From a virus, in IMG/VR virus record IMGVR_UViG_3300027734_003122, positions 1 to 55,194 of that record: a stretch of 55,194 nucleotides of DNA, one strand, 5' to 3'. A program made the translations under genes and the position numbers. Position 1 is the first letter of the stretch; every line of letters begins with the position of its first letter. This document shows positions 7,412 to 16,190 of this stretch, in pieces. The notes under the pieces are model-generated. The model was not told the origin of the DNA, did not search any database, and was given only the letters and a program-made list of their open reading frames with translations.

Positions 7412-9178
7412 TTATTTTGTTTTTATTTTCATATTTAATATCTGGGTTAAAATATCTTCTGTGGTATCAGTTTCAAATAAGTTATCCCCAAGAACAGTTG
7501 ATATTATCTTTTTCTTTCTATCCAACATATCATATATAATTCCCTCAATGGTGTTTTCAAATATGGGATATAATACAGAAACTGAATTCTTTTGTCCAAT
7601 TCTATATGCCCTGTCTTCTGCTTGACTATGATCCGCTGGAACAAAGGATAAATCATTAAAGATAACAACATTTGCGCTTGTCAATGTAATACCAACGCCA
7701 GCTGCTTTTATGTTACCAACAAAAACCTTTATCTTATCATTTGTTTGAAATTCATCAACACTCTCTTGCCTTTGTTTTGCTGTTGAACTACCATCTAATT
7801 TAACCGCAATTTTATTAAAATGTTCATATATTTTATTTAATGAGTTTGTAAAATTTGAGAAAACAATAATCTTTTTCTCTTGCTCCAATGTATTCTCAAT
7901 AAATTCTATAGTACTCTTAATTTTTTCATCTGCAATTATTTGTCTAACTTTCATTAGTTTTGAAAATTGAACGCTCAAAGATTTTGATTCTTTTGGGTTA
8001 TTTTTAACCCATTCAAAATACTCCCCCATAACATCCTCGTATTCTTTTGATTTTAATCTCAAATAAATTGGTGTTATTATTTTTTCTGGTAAATCTAATA
8101 CATTCTCTTTTAATCTTCTTAATAATAATGGTGATGTTCTTTCCCTTAACTCATCCAAATTTGACGCACCGTTCACATTCCATACCTTATTCATCCCAAC
8201 ATTAAACTGATATCCAGCGCAGTATCTTTTAACATAGGCCATCCAGTTTTTTGATACGGGGCTATCAACCAAGGATAATAAATTAAAATAATCAATTGGT
8301 CTTGATGTTAATGGTGTTCCAGTCAATAACCATATTTTATTAATATCTTTGCAAATATCATTTATCAATTTTGTTCTCGATGCTTGGGGTGATTTGATAT
8401 AATGACATTCATCAATTATAACCAAATCAAATTTTGACTTTTGGATTATTGTTTCTTCTTTTGATTTTAATGAATGAAAGTTTTTAATAATATCATAGTT
8501 AATGATTACAAAATCAGCAGAATCATCATATTTTTTCCCCTCACAAATATAAATTTCTTTTTTAGAATAATTTTCAATTTCTCTTTTCCAATTTTGTTTT
8601 AAACTGGCTGGGCAAATAATTAAAGACTTACTTGGGTTAGCTTCGATAGATGCAATAATTGCTGAACTAGTTTTTCCCAAACCCATATCATCAGCCAAAA
8701 TGAATTTATCATTTTCAAGCAACTTTTGAATTGCCTCCTTTTGATGTTCAAATGGCATTCTATGTGAATACTTATCATAATCAACAACAATATTTCTATT
8801 TGTTTTATCTACAATAATTGCGTCTTTTGGTATCCAATATAGATTTAATTTATCCGAATCAAAAAATTTACCAACAACATGATAAGACTTTTCCTTCTCA
8901 GCCAATAATTTTTCAATCCATATTTCTTTTGGAACAGTTGTTAATAATTTATCGTCAGCAATCATATTTGCAAAATAAATGTCAAGATTAACCCATTTCT
9001 TTGCAACTTTTGGAGGGGTATTATGGAATAAGGATATATATTCAACTTGGGATTCTGTTAGGTAAAAATTTGGTTTGTTATATGACAAACTCTGTATATT
9101 GAGTAAATAATCATTCTTGCCTTTATAATTTTTTAACAAATCTAATGCGTCATCTACTGATAGTTTTTTTTTACTCAT
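7412..9178 (-). CDS. SNF2-family DNA helicase/translocase
   Basis: A 588-residue superfamily 2 ATPase. Motif I is at 163-172 (DDMGLGKTSS), Ia at about 186-193 (SLIICPAS), II is the DECH box at 256-259, III is LLTGTP at 284-289. The second RecA-like domain carries IVFSNFTNSL (about 438), the AAGVGITLT segment (about 492-500) and motif VI QAEDRAYRIGQ at 519-529. This domain order is SNF2/SMARCAL1-like. In T4 the UvsW helicase handles branched DNA and regression of forks; this protein could fill that role, but that is inference. About 130 N-terminal residues precede the helicase core and match nothing I recognise. The gene is divergent from 9260. Confidence 0.92.
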   Translation of the reverse strand: MSKKKLSVDDALDLLKNYKGKNDYLLNIQSLSYNKPNFYLTESQVEYISLFHNTPPKVAKKWVNLDIYFANMIADDKLLTTVPKEIWIEKLLAEKEKSYHVVGKFFDSDKLNLYWIPKDAIIVDKTNRNIVVDYDKYSHRMPFEHQKEAIQKLLENDKFILADDMGLGKTSSAIIASIEANPSKSLIICPASLKQNWKREIENYSKKEIYICEGKKYDDSADFVIINYDIIKNFHSLKSKEETIIQKSKFDLVIIDECHYIKSPQASRTKLINDICKDINKIWLLTGTPLTSRPIDYFNLLSLVDSPVSKNWMAYVKRYCAGYQFNVGMNKVWNVNGASNLDELRERTSPLLLRRLKENVLDLPEKIITPIYLRLKSKEYEDVMGEYFEWVKNNPKESKSLSVQFSKLMKVRQIIADEKIKSTIEFIENTLEQEKKIIVFSNFTNSLNKIYEHFNKIAVKLDGSSTAKQRQESVDEFQTNDKIKVFVGNIKAAGVGITLTSANVVIFNDLSFVPADHSQAEDRAYRIGQKNSVSVLYPIFENTIEGIIYDMLDRKKKIISTVLGDNLFETDTTEDILTQILNMKIKTK

Positions 9179-9235
9179 TTTACTTATATTAAGTATAATA
9201 ATAGTTTTTATTTTTTAATTTATCAACATAAAGCA

Positions 9236-9243
9236 TATTTATA
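9236..9243 (+). promoter_or_regulatory. Candidate late promoter box (TATTTATA)
   Basis: The box TATTTATATAATAAAA starts 24 bases before the ATG at 9260 and lies in the 81-base gap between the divergent SNF2 gene and the connector genes. Confidence 0.55.
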
Positions 9244-9259
9244 TAATAAAATAATACAA

Positions 9260-9772
9260 ATGGCAAAGTTAGTTCCCATAACAAGAATTGGTAAATTTTT
9301 TGGCGATGATGACTTTAATTTAGATGTTGAGTTGGGGATGGAATATTTGGATGGGGATTTGAATATGAGTGTTGTTCTATATAGAATTGATAGAAAGAAA
9401 ACAAAAAAAGATGATGTTTATGGTGAAGCCCCAAAAGATGGAATCGTATTTATGCCGCCAGTTGAATTAAAGGGATTTGTCCAGATTAGTGAGTCATCGT
9501 TAAAACAATTAGGCACTTCAAAAGTTGAACAAAAAGAGCCTGGTAATATGAAATTTTCATTTTATGAAAAACAATTAATAGACTTAAAAGTTGAATTATT
9601 AAAAGGTGATTATTTAGGTTATTATATTAACGAAAATAAGGTTAGGTATTATTCAGTAATTGATGATGGTATTGTTAATATGGATAACAAACATACATAT
9701 GGGGGCTATAAACCATTTTATAGGACAGTTATGGCAACATTTGTTAATAAAGACGAATTTAAAGGATTTTAA
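9260..9772 (+). CDS. Putative head-closure / connector protein
   Basis: A 170-residue soluble protein beginning MAKLVPITRIGKFFGDDDFN. The second half (LLKGDYLGYYINENKVRYYS, then DDGIVNMDNKHTYGGYKPFY) is beta-rich and aromatic and ends with KDEFKGF. The arrangement 'GDY.GY......RYY.V..DG' resembles small head-closure or head-tail adaptor proteins, and the gene heads a run of structural genes (9260-12633) with a late-type box upstream. I do not have a secure family name. Its stop overlaps the ATG of the zinc-ribbon gene by one base (TAATG), implying translational coupling. Confidence 0.5.
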   Translation: MAKLVPITRIGKFFGDDDFNLDVELGMEYLDGDLNMSVVLYRIDRKKTKKDDVYGEAPKDGIVFMPPVELKGFVQISESSLKQLGTSKVEQKEPGNMKFSFYEKQLIDLKVELLKGDYLGYYINENKVRYYSVIDDGIVNMDNKHTYGGYKPFYRTVMATFVNKDEFKGF

Positions 9773-9933
9773 TGAAAATAATAATTACAGAAACACAATT
9801 AAAGAAGTTAAAAGAAATTGTAACAGAAGATGAAGTAATTTGTGATAATTGTGGATGGTCTTGGGATTTGGCAGATGGGGGTGATGACCCTTTTATTTGC
9901 CATAAATGTGGTCACGATAACGAAGAAAAATAA
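9772..9933 (+). CDS. Zinc-ribbon miniprotein with leader-like N-terminus
   Basis: A 53-residue protein starting at the ATG that overlaps the previous stop (TAATG). The first 21 residues (MKIIITETQLKKLKEIVTED) form a charged helix like several other N-termini in this window. Two CxxC knuckles follow (CDNCGWSW and CHKCGHDN, about 17 residues apart) with a conserved-looking GGDDPFI linker, a zinc ribbon likely to bind one Zn. The same 'C.NCGWSW...GGDDP..CHKCGHDN' module is, to my knowledge, frequent in Bacteroidota phages, sometimes inside larger proteins. The next gene's ATG is one base after this stop. Role unknown; a small virion-associated factor is possible. Confidence 0.75.
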   Translation: MKIIITETQLKKLKEIVTEDEVICDNCGWSWDLADGGDDPFICHKCGHDNEEK

Positions 9934-9934
9934 T

Positions 9935-10753
9935 ATGCCATTACCAAAAAAAATAAAAAATACTCTGGATATTGTCTATGACAAAACTCTACTAGAAAGA
10001 AGACAAGAGTTATTAGAGAATATTACTGATGATGGTACATTTTTACCAAAATCTTTATTACATGAGGATTTAGATAAAGGTATGCTTAATTTTGTAAAGA
10101 ATGATTTACAAATAATATCTGATGGCAAATTAATTCCTACATTAGATAAAATTATTAGTACACAAAATTGGTCACAATATACAGAAACTTGGACATTTAT
10201 TGATGATGATAATAATGCATTACCACCTTTTTGTACATTAATTAGAACTAATGACCAAAAATACGGAACTAATCCAGCAACACAATATACTATTCCAAAT
10301 AGAAAACCATTTTATTTTGCAAGCGTTCCAACATGGGATGGACAAAGAAATGGTTACGATATATACTCGATACCACAACCCGTTCCAATTGATATAAATT
10401 ATAGTTTTAAACTAATAACAAATAGAATAAGAGATTTAAATTTATTAAACAAAAAAGTATTACAAAAATTTTCATCATTACAAGCATACACCATAGTAAA
10501 CGGACATTATATACCAATCATATCAACCAATATATCAGATGAATCACAAATTAACACTGATAGTAGAAAATTTTATATCCAATCTTACGATTTTACTATG
10601 CTTGGATTTTTAATTGATGAAGAAGAATTTGAGGTAAAACCAGCAATAAATAGAATTAGTCAAGTTTTTGAAACAGAATTGAATAATTCAGTACCAAATG
10701 TGCAAATAACTGAAACAATTCCAATAAATGATTTAAATTATGAAATATTATAA
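9935..10753 (+). CDS. Putative tail-completion / structural protein
   Basis: A 272-residue protein starting MPLPKKIKNTLDIVYDKT. A longer frame back to a GTG at 9842 overlaps the zinc-ribbon gene in another frame and is unlikely. The middle region (PPFCTLIRTNDQKYGTNPAT, then FYFASVPTWDGQRNGYDIY) and the 'QPVPIDINYSFKLITNRIRD' strand-helix segment recall tail-completion or sheath-terminator proteins of T4 gp15 type, in which a beta-rich core carries 'Y.f...T.......N..v.q.F'. The C-terminus contains LGFLIDEEEFEVKPAINR. The assignment is tentative. Its stop overlaps the start of the adhesin gene by one base. Confidence 0.55.
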   Translation: MPLPKKIKNTLDIVYDKTLLERRQELLENITDDGTFLPKSLLHEDLDKGMLNFVKNDLQIISDGKLIPTLDKIISTQNWSQYTETWTFIDDDNNALPPFCTLIRTNDQKYGTNPATQYTIPNRKPFYFASVPTWDGQRNGYDIYSIPQPVPIDINYSFKLITNRIRDLNLLNKKVLQKFSSLQAYTIVNGHYIPIISTNISDESQINTDSRKFYIQSYDFTMLGFLIDEEEFEVKPAINRISQVFETELNNSVPNVQITETIPINDLNYEIL

Positions 10754-12633
10754 TGAGTTGTGGTATAAAAATATTAAGTAATAATCTATTGAATGAGACT
10801 GTTTTCGTTTCAGTTAACCAAGGTGGTAATGTATTTAACTTGGGGGAAAAGATAATCCCTTTCAATATATATGCTATTGAAGGCACTAACGCCATTAGTG
10901 GTACATATAATGTATACTCACCTACTTATAAAAAAAATTATGAAATAATTGTACCAAATTTATTCAACATTGTACCTTGTGTGTCCCCAACCCCAACTAT
11001 AACCCCAACACGAACTATAACCCCAACTTTAACCCCAACTTTAACACCAACTATCACTTCAACTATATCTATGACACCAACTATCACTCCAACTATATCT
11101 ATAACACCAACAAAAACAATGACACCAACTGTAACAATAACACCAACAAGTCCATTATTATGTAATACATTAATTGATTATAACGGATCTGAAGTTTATC
11201 CGTACATATCATATATAAATATTGGATATACTATTAACACAATAGCATCATTTGAGTATAGTGCATATACAATTGCTGATAGGTTTATTCTATATTATGC
11301 TAATAATTTATTACTTGATACTGGATATATAGGTTCATTTGTTTATGATTATGGGCAAATGTATAGAGAAAACTTTACAGAACATTTAATGGGCAAAATT
11401 GATCCTTTAACTAGTTTAGAATACCCAAATATAAATGTTACAAATTCTGCTCCAGATGGCTATCCATTTGTTAATTCAACAAACGAAGGATTGTTTAGTT
11501 TTGTAAAAACATCTACAAGTCAAATTGCTAAAGTTGAAGTTTATTCTTGTGCTCCTTTAAATATATGGACATTTAAATTAAATTGTCCAATAGAACCATC
11601 AGTAACCCCAACAATAACACCGACAATAAGCGTAACACCACCAATATCAATAACACCAACAATAAGTGTAACGCCAACCATATCAGTAACACCAACTATA
11701 TCAATAACTCCAACCAATACTATAACACCTACAATAACACCGACAATAAGCGTAACCCCACCCATATCAATAACACCAACAATAAGTGTAACGCCAACCA
11801 TATCAGTAACTCCAACCAATACTATAACACCTACAATAACACCAACAATATCAATAACGCCAACAATATCAGTAACTCCGACCAACACTATAACACCTAC
11901 CTTATCAATAACACCAACAATAAGTATAACACCTAGTATTACACCAACAAAAACAATAACACCTAGTATAACTCCATCAACATCAATGTTTGTACCTACT
12001 TTAGTATATGACTTAGATGCTATAAATTACTCATCAGTACCAACTAATGGAACTACGGTTGATGGATATCCATTAAGCGTATCAAACAATGGTAATAGCA
12101 TTAGTTGGCAATCAACTAATAGTGGGTTATTTAGAAAATCTAACAATGTGGGTACTGATTTTATTTATGGTGGACCAAATTATGTTTCTAGCCAGAGTTA
12201 TAGTGTATTTATGGTATATAAACTATCAGCAACCTCATCAGGTAGATTATTAAACACACAAAATGAGGGGGTTAAAGATTGGATGATGGGGGCATATAAT
12301 GGTCGTGCAAATGCTTTTTATCCTAACTTTACTGTTAATCTAAGTAGCGGACCAATTGATACTATATGGCATATGGATTGGGCTACTTGGGATACTGTGT
12401 CAAGTGTGGGTAGATTATATACCGCAACACCATCATCAGCAGCACCTACCACTCATACATATACCGCAACTAGTGGTAGTGGGGGTGGATTTAATCAACT
12501 AAGATTATTTAGCCGTTTTGCTGCAACTGAAGTTCAAACGGGGGATATTGCATTCATTAAGGTATATAATGGAGTATTAAGTTTAGCAACTATTCAATCA
12601 CTACACGCTAGTTATTCAACTAGATTCCAATAA
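10753..12633 (+). CDS. Tail fibre/adhesin with Thr-Pro repeats and a LamG-like C-terminal domain
   Basis: A 626-residue multidomain protein. Residues 1-75 form a small beta domain. Residues about 77-135 and 282-411 are low-complexity Thr/Pro/Ile/Ser stretches (units such as ITPTISVTPT). Between them (about 136-280) is a beta-rich globular domain containing ADRFILYYANNLLLDTGYI and a PDGYPFVNST motif. Residues about 415-626 resemble a concanavalin-A/LamG-like domain (VYDLDAINYSS, then YSVFMVYKLSATSSGRLLNT), a common carbohydrate-binding fold. The Thr/Pro stretches are probably extended, protease-resistant linkers or stalks. I infer a host-surface binding role. The gene is translationally coupled to the one before it (TAATG). 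Confidence 0.75.
   Translation: MSCGIKILSNNLLNETVFVSVNQGGNVFNLGEKIIPFNIYAIEGTNAISGTYNVYSPTYKKNYEIIVPNLFNIVPCVSPTPTITPTRTITPTLTPTLTPTITSTISMTPTITPTISITPTKTMTPTVTITPTSPLLCNTLIDYNGSEVYPYISYINIGYTINTIASFEYSAYTIADRFILYYANNLLLDTGYIGSFVYDYGQMYRENFTEHLMGKIDPLTSLEYPNINVTNSAPDGYPFVNSTNEGLFSFVKTSTSQIAKVEVYSCAPLNIWTFKLNCPIEPSVTPTITPTISVTPPISITPTISVTPTISVTPTISITPTNTITPTITPTISVTPPISITPTISVTPTISVTPTNTITPTITPTISITPTISVTPTNTITPTLSITPTISITPSITPTKTITPSITPSTSMFVPTLVYDLDAINYSSVPTNGTTVDGYPLSVSNNGNSISWQSTNSGLFRKSNNVGTDFIYGGPNYVSSQSYSVFMVYKLSATSSGRLLNTQNEGVKDWMMGAYNGRANAFYPNFTVNLSSGPIDTIWHMDWATWDTVSSVGRLYTATPSSAAPTTHTYTATSGSGGGFNQLRLFSRFAATEVQTGDIAFIKVYNGVLSLATIQSLHASYSTRFQ
11596..11985 (+). repeat. Coding tandem repeat, Thr-Pro-Ile/Val units
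   Basis: The stretch repeats short units such as ATAACACCAACAATA. A stretch of about 90 bases beginning at 11611 recurs at 11731, exactly 120 bases later, with only a few third-position changes, so a segmental duplication built part of the array. A shorter, more diverged array encodes the first Thr/Pro stretch at about 10981-11155. Confidence 0.85.
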
Positions 12634-12722
12634 CTATATTCAATAGAAATTCTATTATTCTTTTTTGGTTTATTAGGAAATAAAATAAATATTAAAATTA
12701 AGTTTTTAATGTTAAATTAATA

Positions 12723-12730
12723 TATTTATA
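12723..12730 (+). promoter_or_regulatory. Candidate late promoter box (TATTTATA) before a miniprotein
   Basis: It starts 17 bases before the ATG at 12740, the closest spacing in the set. It supports the short ORF behind it being a gene. Confidence 0.45.
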
Positions 12731-12739
12731 TGTAAAAAA

Positions 12740-12901
12740 ATGGAATCAAAATTAAATAGTACGCCACAAAAAAACATAAACCATCTTTATAAACCTTTAA
12801 CAAAAAACAATTTAACTATACAAAAAGAGGAATCAAATATATACACCTTAAATAATAATTTTAAAACAATTTATATGTATATTCCAAACAAAAAAAAATA
12901 A
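12740..12901 (+). CDS. Miniprotein of unknown function
   Basis: A 53-residue ORF beginning MESKLNSTPQKNINHLYKPL and ending in a Lys run. It is polar and Asn/Lys-rich with no membrane segment or recognisable motif. Support comes from an ATG at the usual distance from a TATTTATA box and from filling the gap between the adhesin and sheath genes. Low-complexity composition in AT-rich DNA means a chance ORF is possible. Confidence 0.4.
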   Translation: MESKLNSTPQKNINHLYKPLTKNNLTIQKEESNIYTLNNNFKTIYMYIPNKKK

Positions 12902-12927
12902 AATGCTTTTTTTCATTTTTTCTTAGA

Positions 12928-12935
12928 TATTTATA
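12928..12935 (+). promoter_or_regulatory. Candidate late promoter box (TATTTATA) for tail sheath
   Basis: The sequence AGATATTTATATAAATAAAA lies 28 bases before the sheath ATG at 12956. Confidence 0.55.
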
Positions 12936-12955
12936 TAAATAAAATAAATAAAATT

Positions 12956-15900
12956 ATGGCAAATCAAAAAGTATTTGTATCACCAGGTGTATATACTTCA
13001 GAAACAGATTTAACATTTGTTTCGCAAAGTGTTGGTGTTACAACATTAGGAATGGTTGGTGAAACATTAAAAGGCCCAGCTTTTGAACCTATATTTATAT
13101 CAAGTTATGATGAATATCAAACATATTTTGGAGGTACGTCACCAGAAAAATATGTTAACACACAAATACCTAAATATGAATCAGCATATATTGCTAAGTC
13201 ATATTTGCAACAATCAAATCAATTATATGTAACTAGAATATTAGGATTATCAGGATATGATGCTGGTCAATCATGGTCAATAACTACTATTGGTAATTGT
13301 GATACAACAACAGTTGACTATACAACTGAAAGTGAAAACTTTGTAATAAATTTTTCAGGAACAACAGCAGGTGCACTTTTAATAAATTTATCAAGTAATA
13401 GTTATATTACATTAGCTAAATTTTCTGGAAGCACTTACCAAGGTAGCGATGGTTCATTTTCAACGTTCTATGATGATTTGAAAAATTTCACTAATGAGTT
13501 ATATCTGAATAGAACATTATCCGCACAAACACAATATTATGGTTCAATACCAGCATCAACTTATAACACATTAACAGCTTCAACATTTACATCAGGTATA
13601 ACATATAATTATTTTGATACAATAGTTCCATTAAATAGTGATGGTACACCAAAATCAGAAAATTTCCCTTGGTATTACGCTACATTTACAAATACATTAG
13701 ATGGCGGATATTCTGGCTATTCTTTCTATTACTATGTTACTAGTTATTCAGCTAACACCCCAACCCATAAATTTATAGGAACAGCTATTGGTCAAATATT
13801 TGAATTTAGCGGTAAAACTTTTCCTAATTATGATAATGTTGTTGTTGCCACATTAAGGTCAAGAGGTTTAACAAGTTACTCATCAACTGAACATGGACCT
13901 ATTTACGAAGTAGAAGGTAATAATTTAAAAATTGATTCTGCAAATAGTTCTGTAATAACATCAAATCCTTATGGCGATTTTGTTTTAAGTGGTAAAACTA
14001 AAGAAAATAAAACATTTACATTTGATGTATCTATGAAAGATACTAACGCTAATTACATTACTAATGTTATAGGTGTAGATAATTTCGGAAAACCTAAAAA
14101 TGAAACCCCTATTTTTGTTGAAGAACACTATCCTAATTTGTTAAATCAAATGTATAAAATGGGATACATTAGGGGATTAAGATTTAATTTAACTTATTTA
14201 GGCACTGCTAGAAGTGGTAATGCTAACTCAATTGGTTGGTATTTAGAACAATATCAATCACCAAAATCACCTTATGTTGTTTCAGAATTGAGGGGTAATA
14301 AAGTATATAATTTATTTAGATTCATTTCTATATCTGATGGTTCGAGTGCGAATACTGAAGTTAAAGTGTCAATTGTTAATATGTCATTTAAGAATAAAAC
14401 ATTTGATGTTTTGGTTAGAAGTTTTTACGATTCTGACTCTGCGCCAGTTGTTCTTGAAAAATATACAAATTGTACATTAGATGAAACTACGAATAGTTTT
14501 ATTGGTAAAAAAATAGGTACTAGCGATGGGGAATACAATTTAGTATCTAAGTATGTTATGTTGGAGATGTCTGAGGAATATCCTAATGACGCATTACCTT
14601 GTGGGTTTATGGGTTATCAGCATAGAAAATATGGTTCAAGTAAAACTCCTGGACCATTGTATAAAACACAATATTATTACAATAATCAAACTGTTTATAA
14701 CCAACCTTTTGCAACTAGTAACGTTGTTACTTCCGATAATGTTAAGAGAACTTATTTAGGTTTTTCAACATCATTCGGATATGATAACGCATTCTTATCA
14801 TACAAAGGAAAAGTTAATCCAACAAGTATTATATCTGATAGTGTTGATTGGAACGTAATTACAAAAGGATTCCACATGGATTCTGGTGCTACAACTGTTA
14901 CAATAGCAAATTCATATACAACAAGTGGTGAAACAGCCTTTGAGGTTGGGGCATCTAGTTTTAACTCTGAACCAGAAGATAATACAAATGTATACTATTA
15001 TTTATATTCAAGAAAATTCACATTAATGTTAGAAGGTGGATTTGATGGCTGGGATATCTATAATGAGAAAAGAACAAATGGTGATGAATATATAATTGGT
15101 GGAACTGGTTATATGAGGGGAGCCAAAAGCGTTACTGGTAGATATGCTGCGGCAACTGGTCAAGGTACATTTAAGCAGATTGTTGAAGGTGATGGTACTA
15201 TTGATTTTGCAACAACAGATTATTATGCTTACTTAAAAGGTGTTTTAACATATAAAAACCCAGAATCAGTTAATATTAATGTATTCGTTACCCCAGGTAT
15301 TGATTATGTTAATAATAGTAATTTGGTTGAGGCAGCTATTGATATGGTTGAAAACGATAGAGCAGATTCAATTTATATAACAACAACGCCAGATGCTGAT
15401 TTATTAGATACAAATACAAAAGCATATATATATCCACAAGAATCAATTGTTTCTTTGGAGGAAACAAATATTGATTCAAATTATACCGCAACATATTACC
15501 CTTGGATTTTGGTTAGAGATACAACAAACAACACACAAGTTTATATTCCACCAACAGGAGAAGTTTGTAGAAACTTAGCATTAACTGATAACGTGGCATT
15601 CCCTTGGTTTGCATCCGCTGGTTATAGTAGAGGTTTGGTTAATTCAGTAAAAGCAAGACTTAAACTTACACAAGACGAAAGAGATATATTATACCAAGGT
15701 AGAATAAATCCAATTGCAACGTTCTCTGATGTGAATACCGTAATTTGGGGTAATAAAACATTACAAGTTAGGGAGTCTGCATTAAATAGACTTAACGTTA
15801 GAAGGTTACTATTGCAAGCACGTAAATTAATCTCTGCGGTTGCCGTGAGATTACTTTTTGAACAAAATGACCAGATAGTCCGCCAACAGTTTTTGGACAC

Positions 15901-16096
15901 CGTAAATCCAATCCTAGACGCTATCAGAAGGGATCGTGGCTTAACTGATTTCCGTGTTACAGTTTCATCTGACCCAGAAGATATTGATAGAAATACAATG
16001 AGCGGTAAAATATATATTAAGCCGACTCGCAGTCTTGAATTTATCTCGTTGGAATTTGTGATAACACCTACGGGTGCTTCGTTTGAAGATATATAA
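12956..16096 (+). CDS. Tail sheath protein (T4 gp18-like)
   Basis: At 1046 residues this contractile sheath subunit is longer than T4 gp18 (659). The N-terminus (QKVFVSPGVYTSETDLTFVS, then TLGMVGETLKGPAFEPIFIS, then 'YFGG') is the sheath signature. The C-terminal domain (NRLNVRRLLLQARKLISAVA, then GKIYIKPTRSLEFISLEFVI) is the conserved core that contacts the tube and neighbouring subunits. The extra length lies in the middle (about 200-750), an aromatic and Ser/Thr-rich insertion expected to form protruding domains on the tail surface. It has its own late-type box and is followed by a terminator, so it is probably monocistronic and highly expressed. Confidence 0.95.
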   Translation: MANQKVFVSPGVYTSETDLTFVSQSVGVTTLGMVGETLKGPAFEPIFISSYDEYQTYFGGTSPEKYVNTQIPKYESAYIAKSYLQQSNQLYVTRILGLSGYDAGQSWSITTIGNCDTTTVDYTTESENFVINFSGTTAGALLINLSSNSYITLAKFSGSTYQGSDGSFSTFYDDLKNFTNELYLNRTLSAQTQYYGSIPASTYNTLTASTFTSGITYNYFDTIVPLNSDGTPKSENFPWYYATFTNTLDGGYSGYSFYYYVTSYSANTPTHKFIGTAIGQIFEFSGKTFPNYDNVVVATLRSRGLTSYSSTEHGPIYEVEGNNLKIDSANSSVITSNPYGDFVLSGKTKENKTFTFDVSMKDTNANYITNVIGVDNFGKPKNETPIFVEEHYPNLLNQMYKMGYIRGLRFNLTYLGTARSGNANSIGWYLEQYQSPKSPYVVSELRGNKVYNLFRFISISDGSSANTEVKVSIVNMSFKNKTFDVLVRSFYDSDSAPVVLEKYTNCTLDETTNSFIGKKIGTSDGEYNLVSKYVMLEMSEEYPNDALPCGFMGYQHRKYGSSKTPGPLYKTQYYYNNQTVYNQPFATSNVVTSDNVKRTYLGFSTSFGYDNAFLSYKGKVNPTSIISDSVDWNVITKGFHMDSGATTVTIANSYTTSGETAFEVGASSFNSEPEDNTNVYYYLYSRKFTLMLEGGFDGWDIYNEKRTNGDEYIIGGTGYMRGAKSVTGRYAAATGQGTFKQIVEGDGTIDFATTDYYAYLKGVLTYKNPESVNINVFVTPGIDYVNNSNLVEAAIDMVENDRADSIYITTTPDADLLDTNTKAYIYPQESIVSLEETNIDSNYTATYYPWILVRDTTNNTQVYIPPTGEVCRNLALTDNVAFPWFASAGYSRGLVNSVKARLKLTQDERDILYQGRINPIATFSDVNTVIWGNKTLQVRESALNRLNVRRLLLQARKLISAVAVRLLFEQNDQIVRQQFLDTVNPILDAIRRDRGLTDFRVTVSSDPEDIDRNTMSGKIYIKPTRSLEFISLEFVITPTGASFEDI

Positions 16097-16151
16097 TGAT
16101 GGATATATCCAACATTGAGCCTTATAATAGGGTATAATGATGGAATTTTAC

Positions 16152-16190
16152 AACAAACCCCCACTTCAGCTTTGAGGTGGGGGTTTTGTT
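16152..16190. terminator. Intrinsic terminator after tail sheath
   Basis: The arms AAACCCCCAC and GTGGGGGTTT flank a 12-base loop and are followed by TTGTTTT. It lies between the convergent sheath and peptidoglycan-hydrolase genes and can act in both directions. Confidence 0.85.

Noticed and set aside
9842-9934. Longer start (GTG at 9842) for the tail-completion candidate
   Set aside because: It would overlap the zinc-ribbon gene in a different frame, whereas the ATG at 9935 follows that gene's stop by one base.
11541-11936. ORFs in other frames and on the opposite strand across the Thr-Pro repeat, including a Val/Gly-rich one
   Set aside because: Low-complexity shadows of the repeat; they have no start context and are covered by the adhesin frame.
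10981-11985. Possible CRISPR array from regularly spaced short repeats
   Set aside because: The repeats are in-frame coding units without unique spacers of constant length and no cas gene is present.
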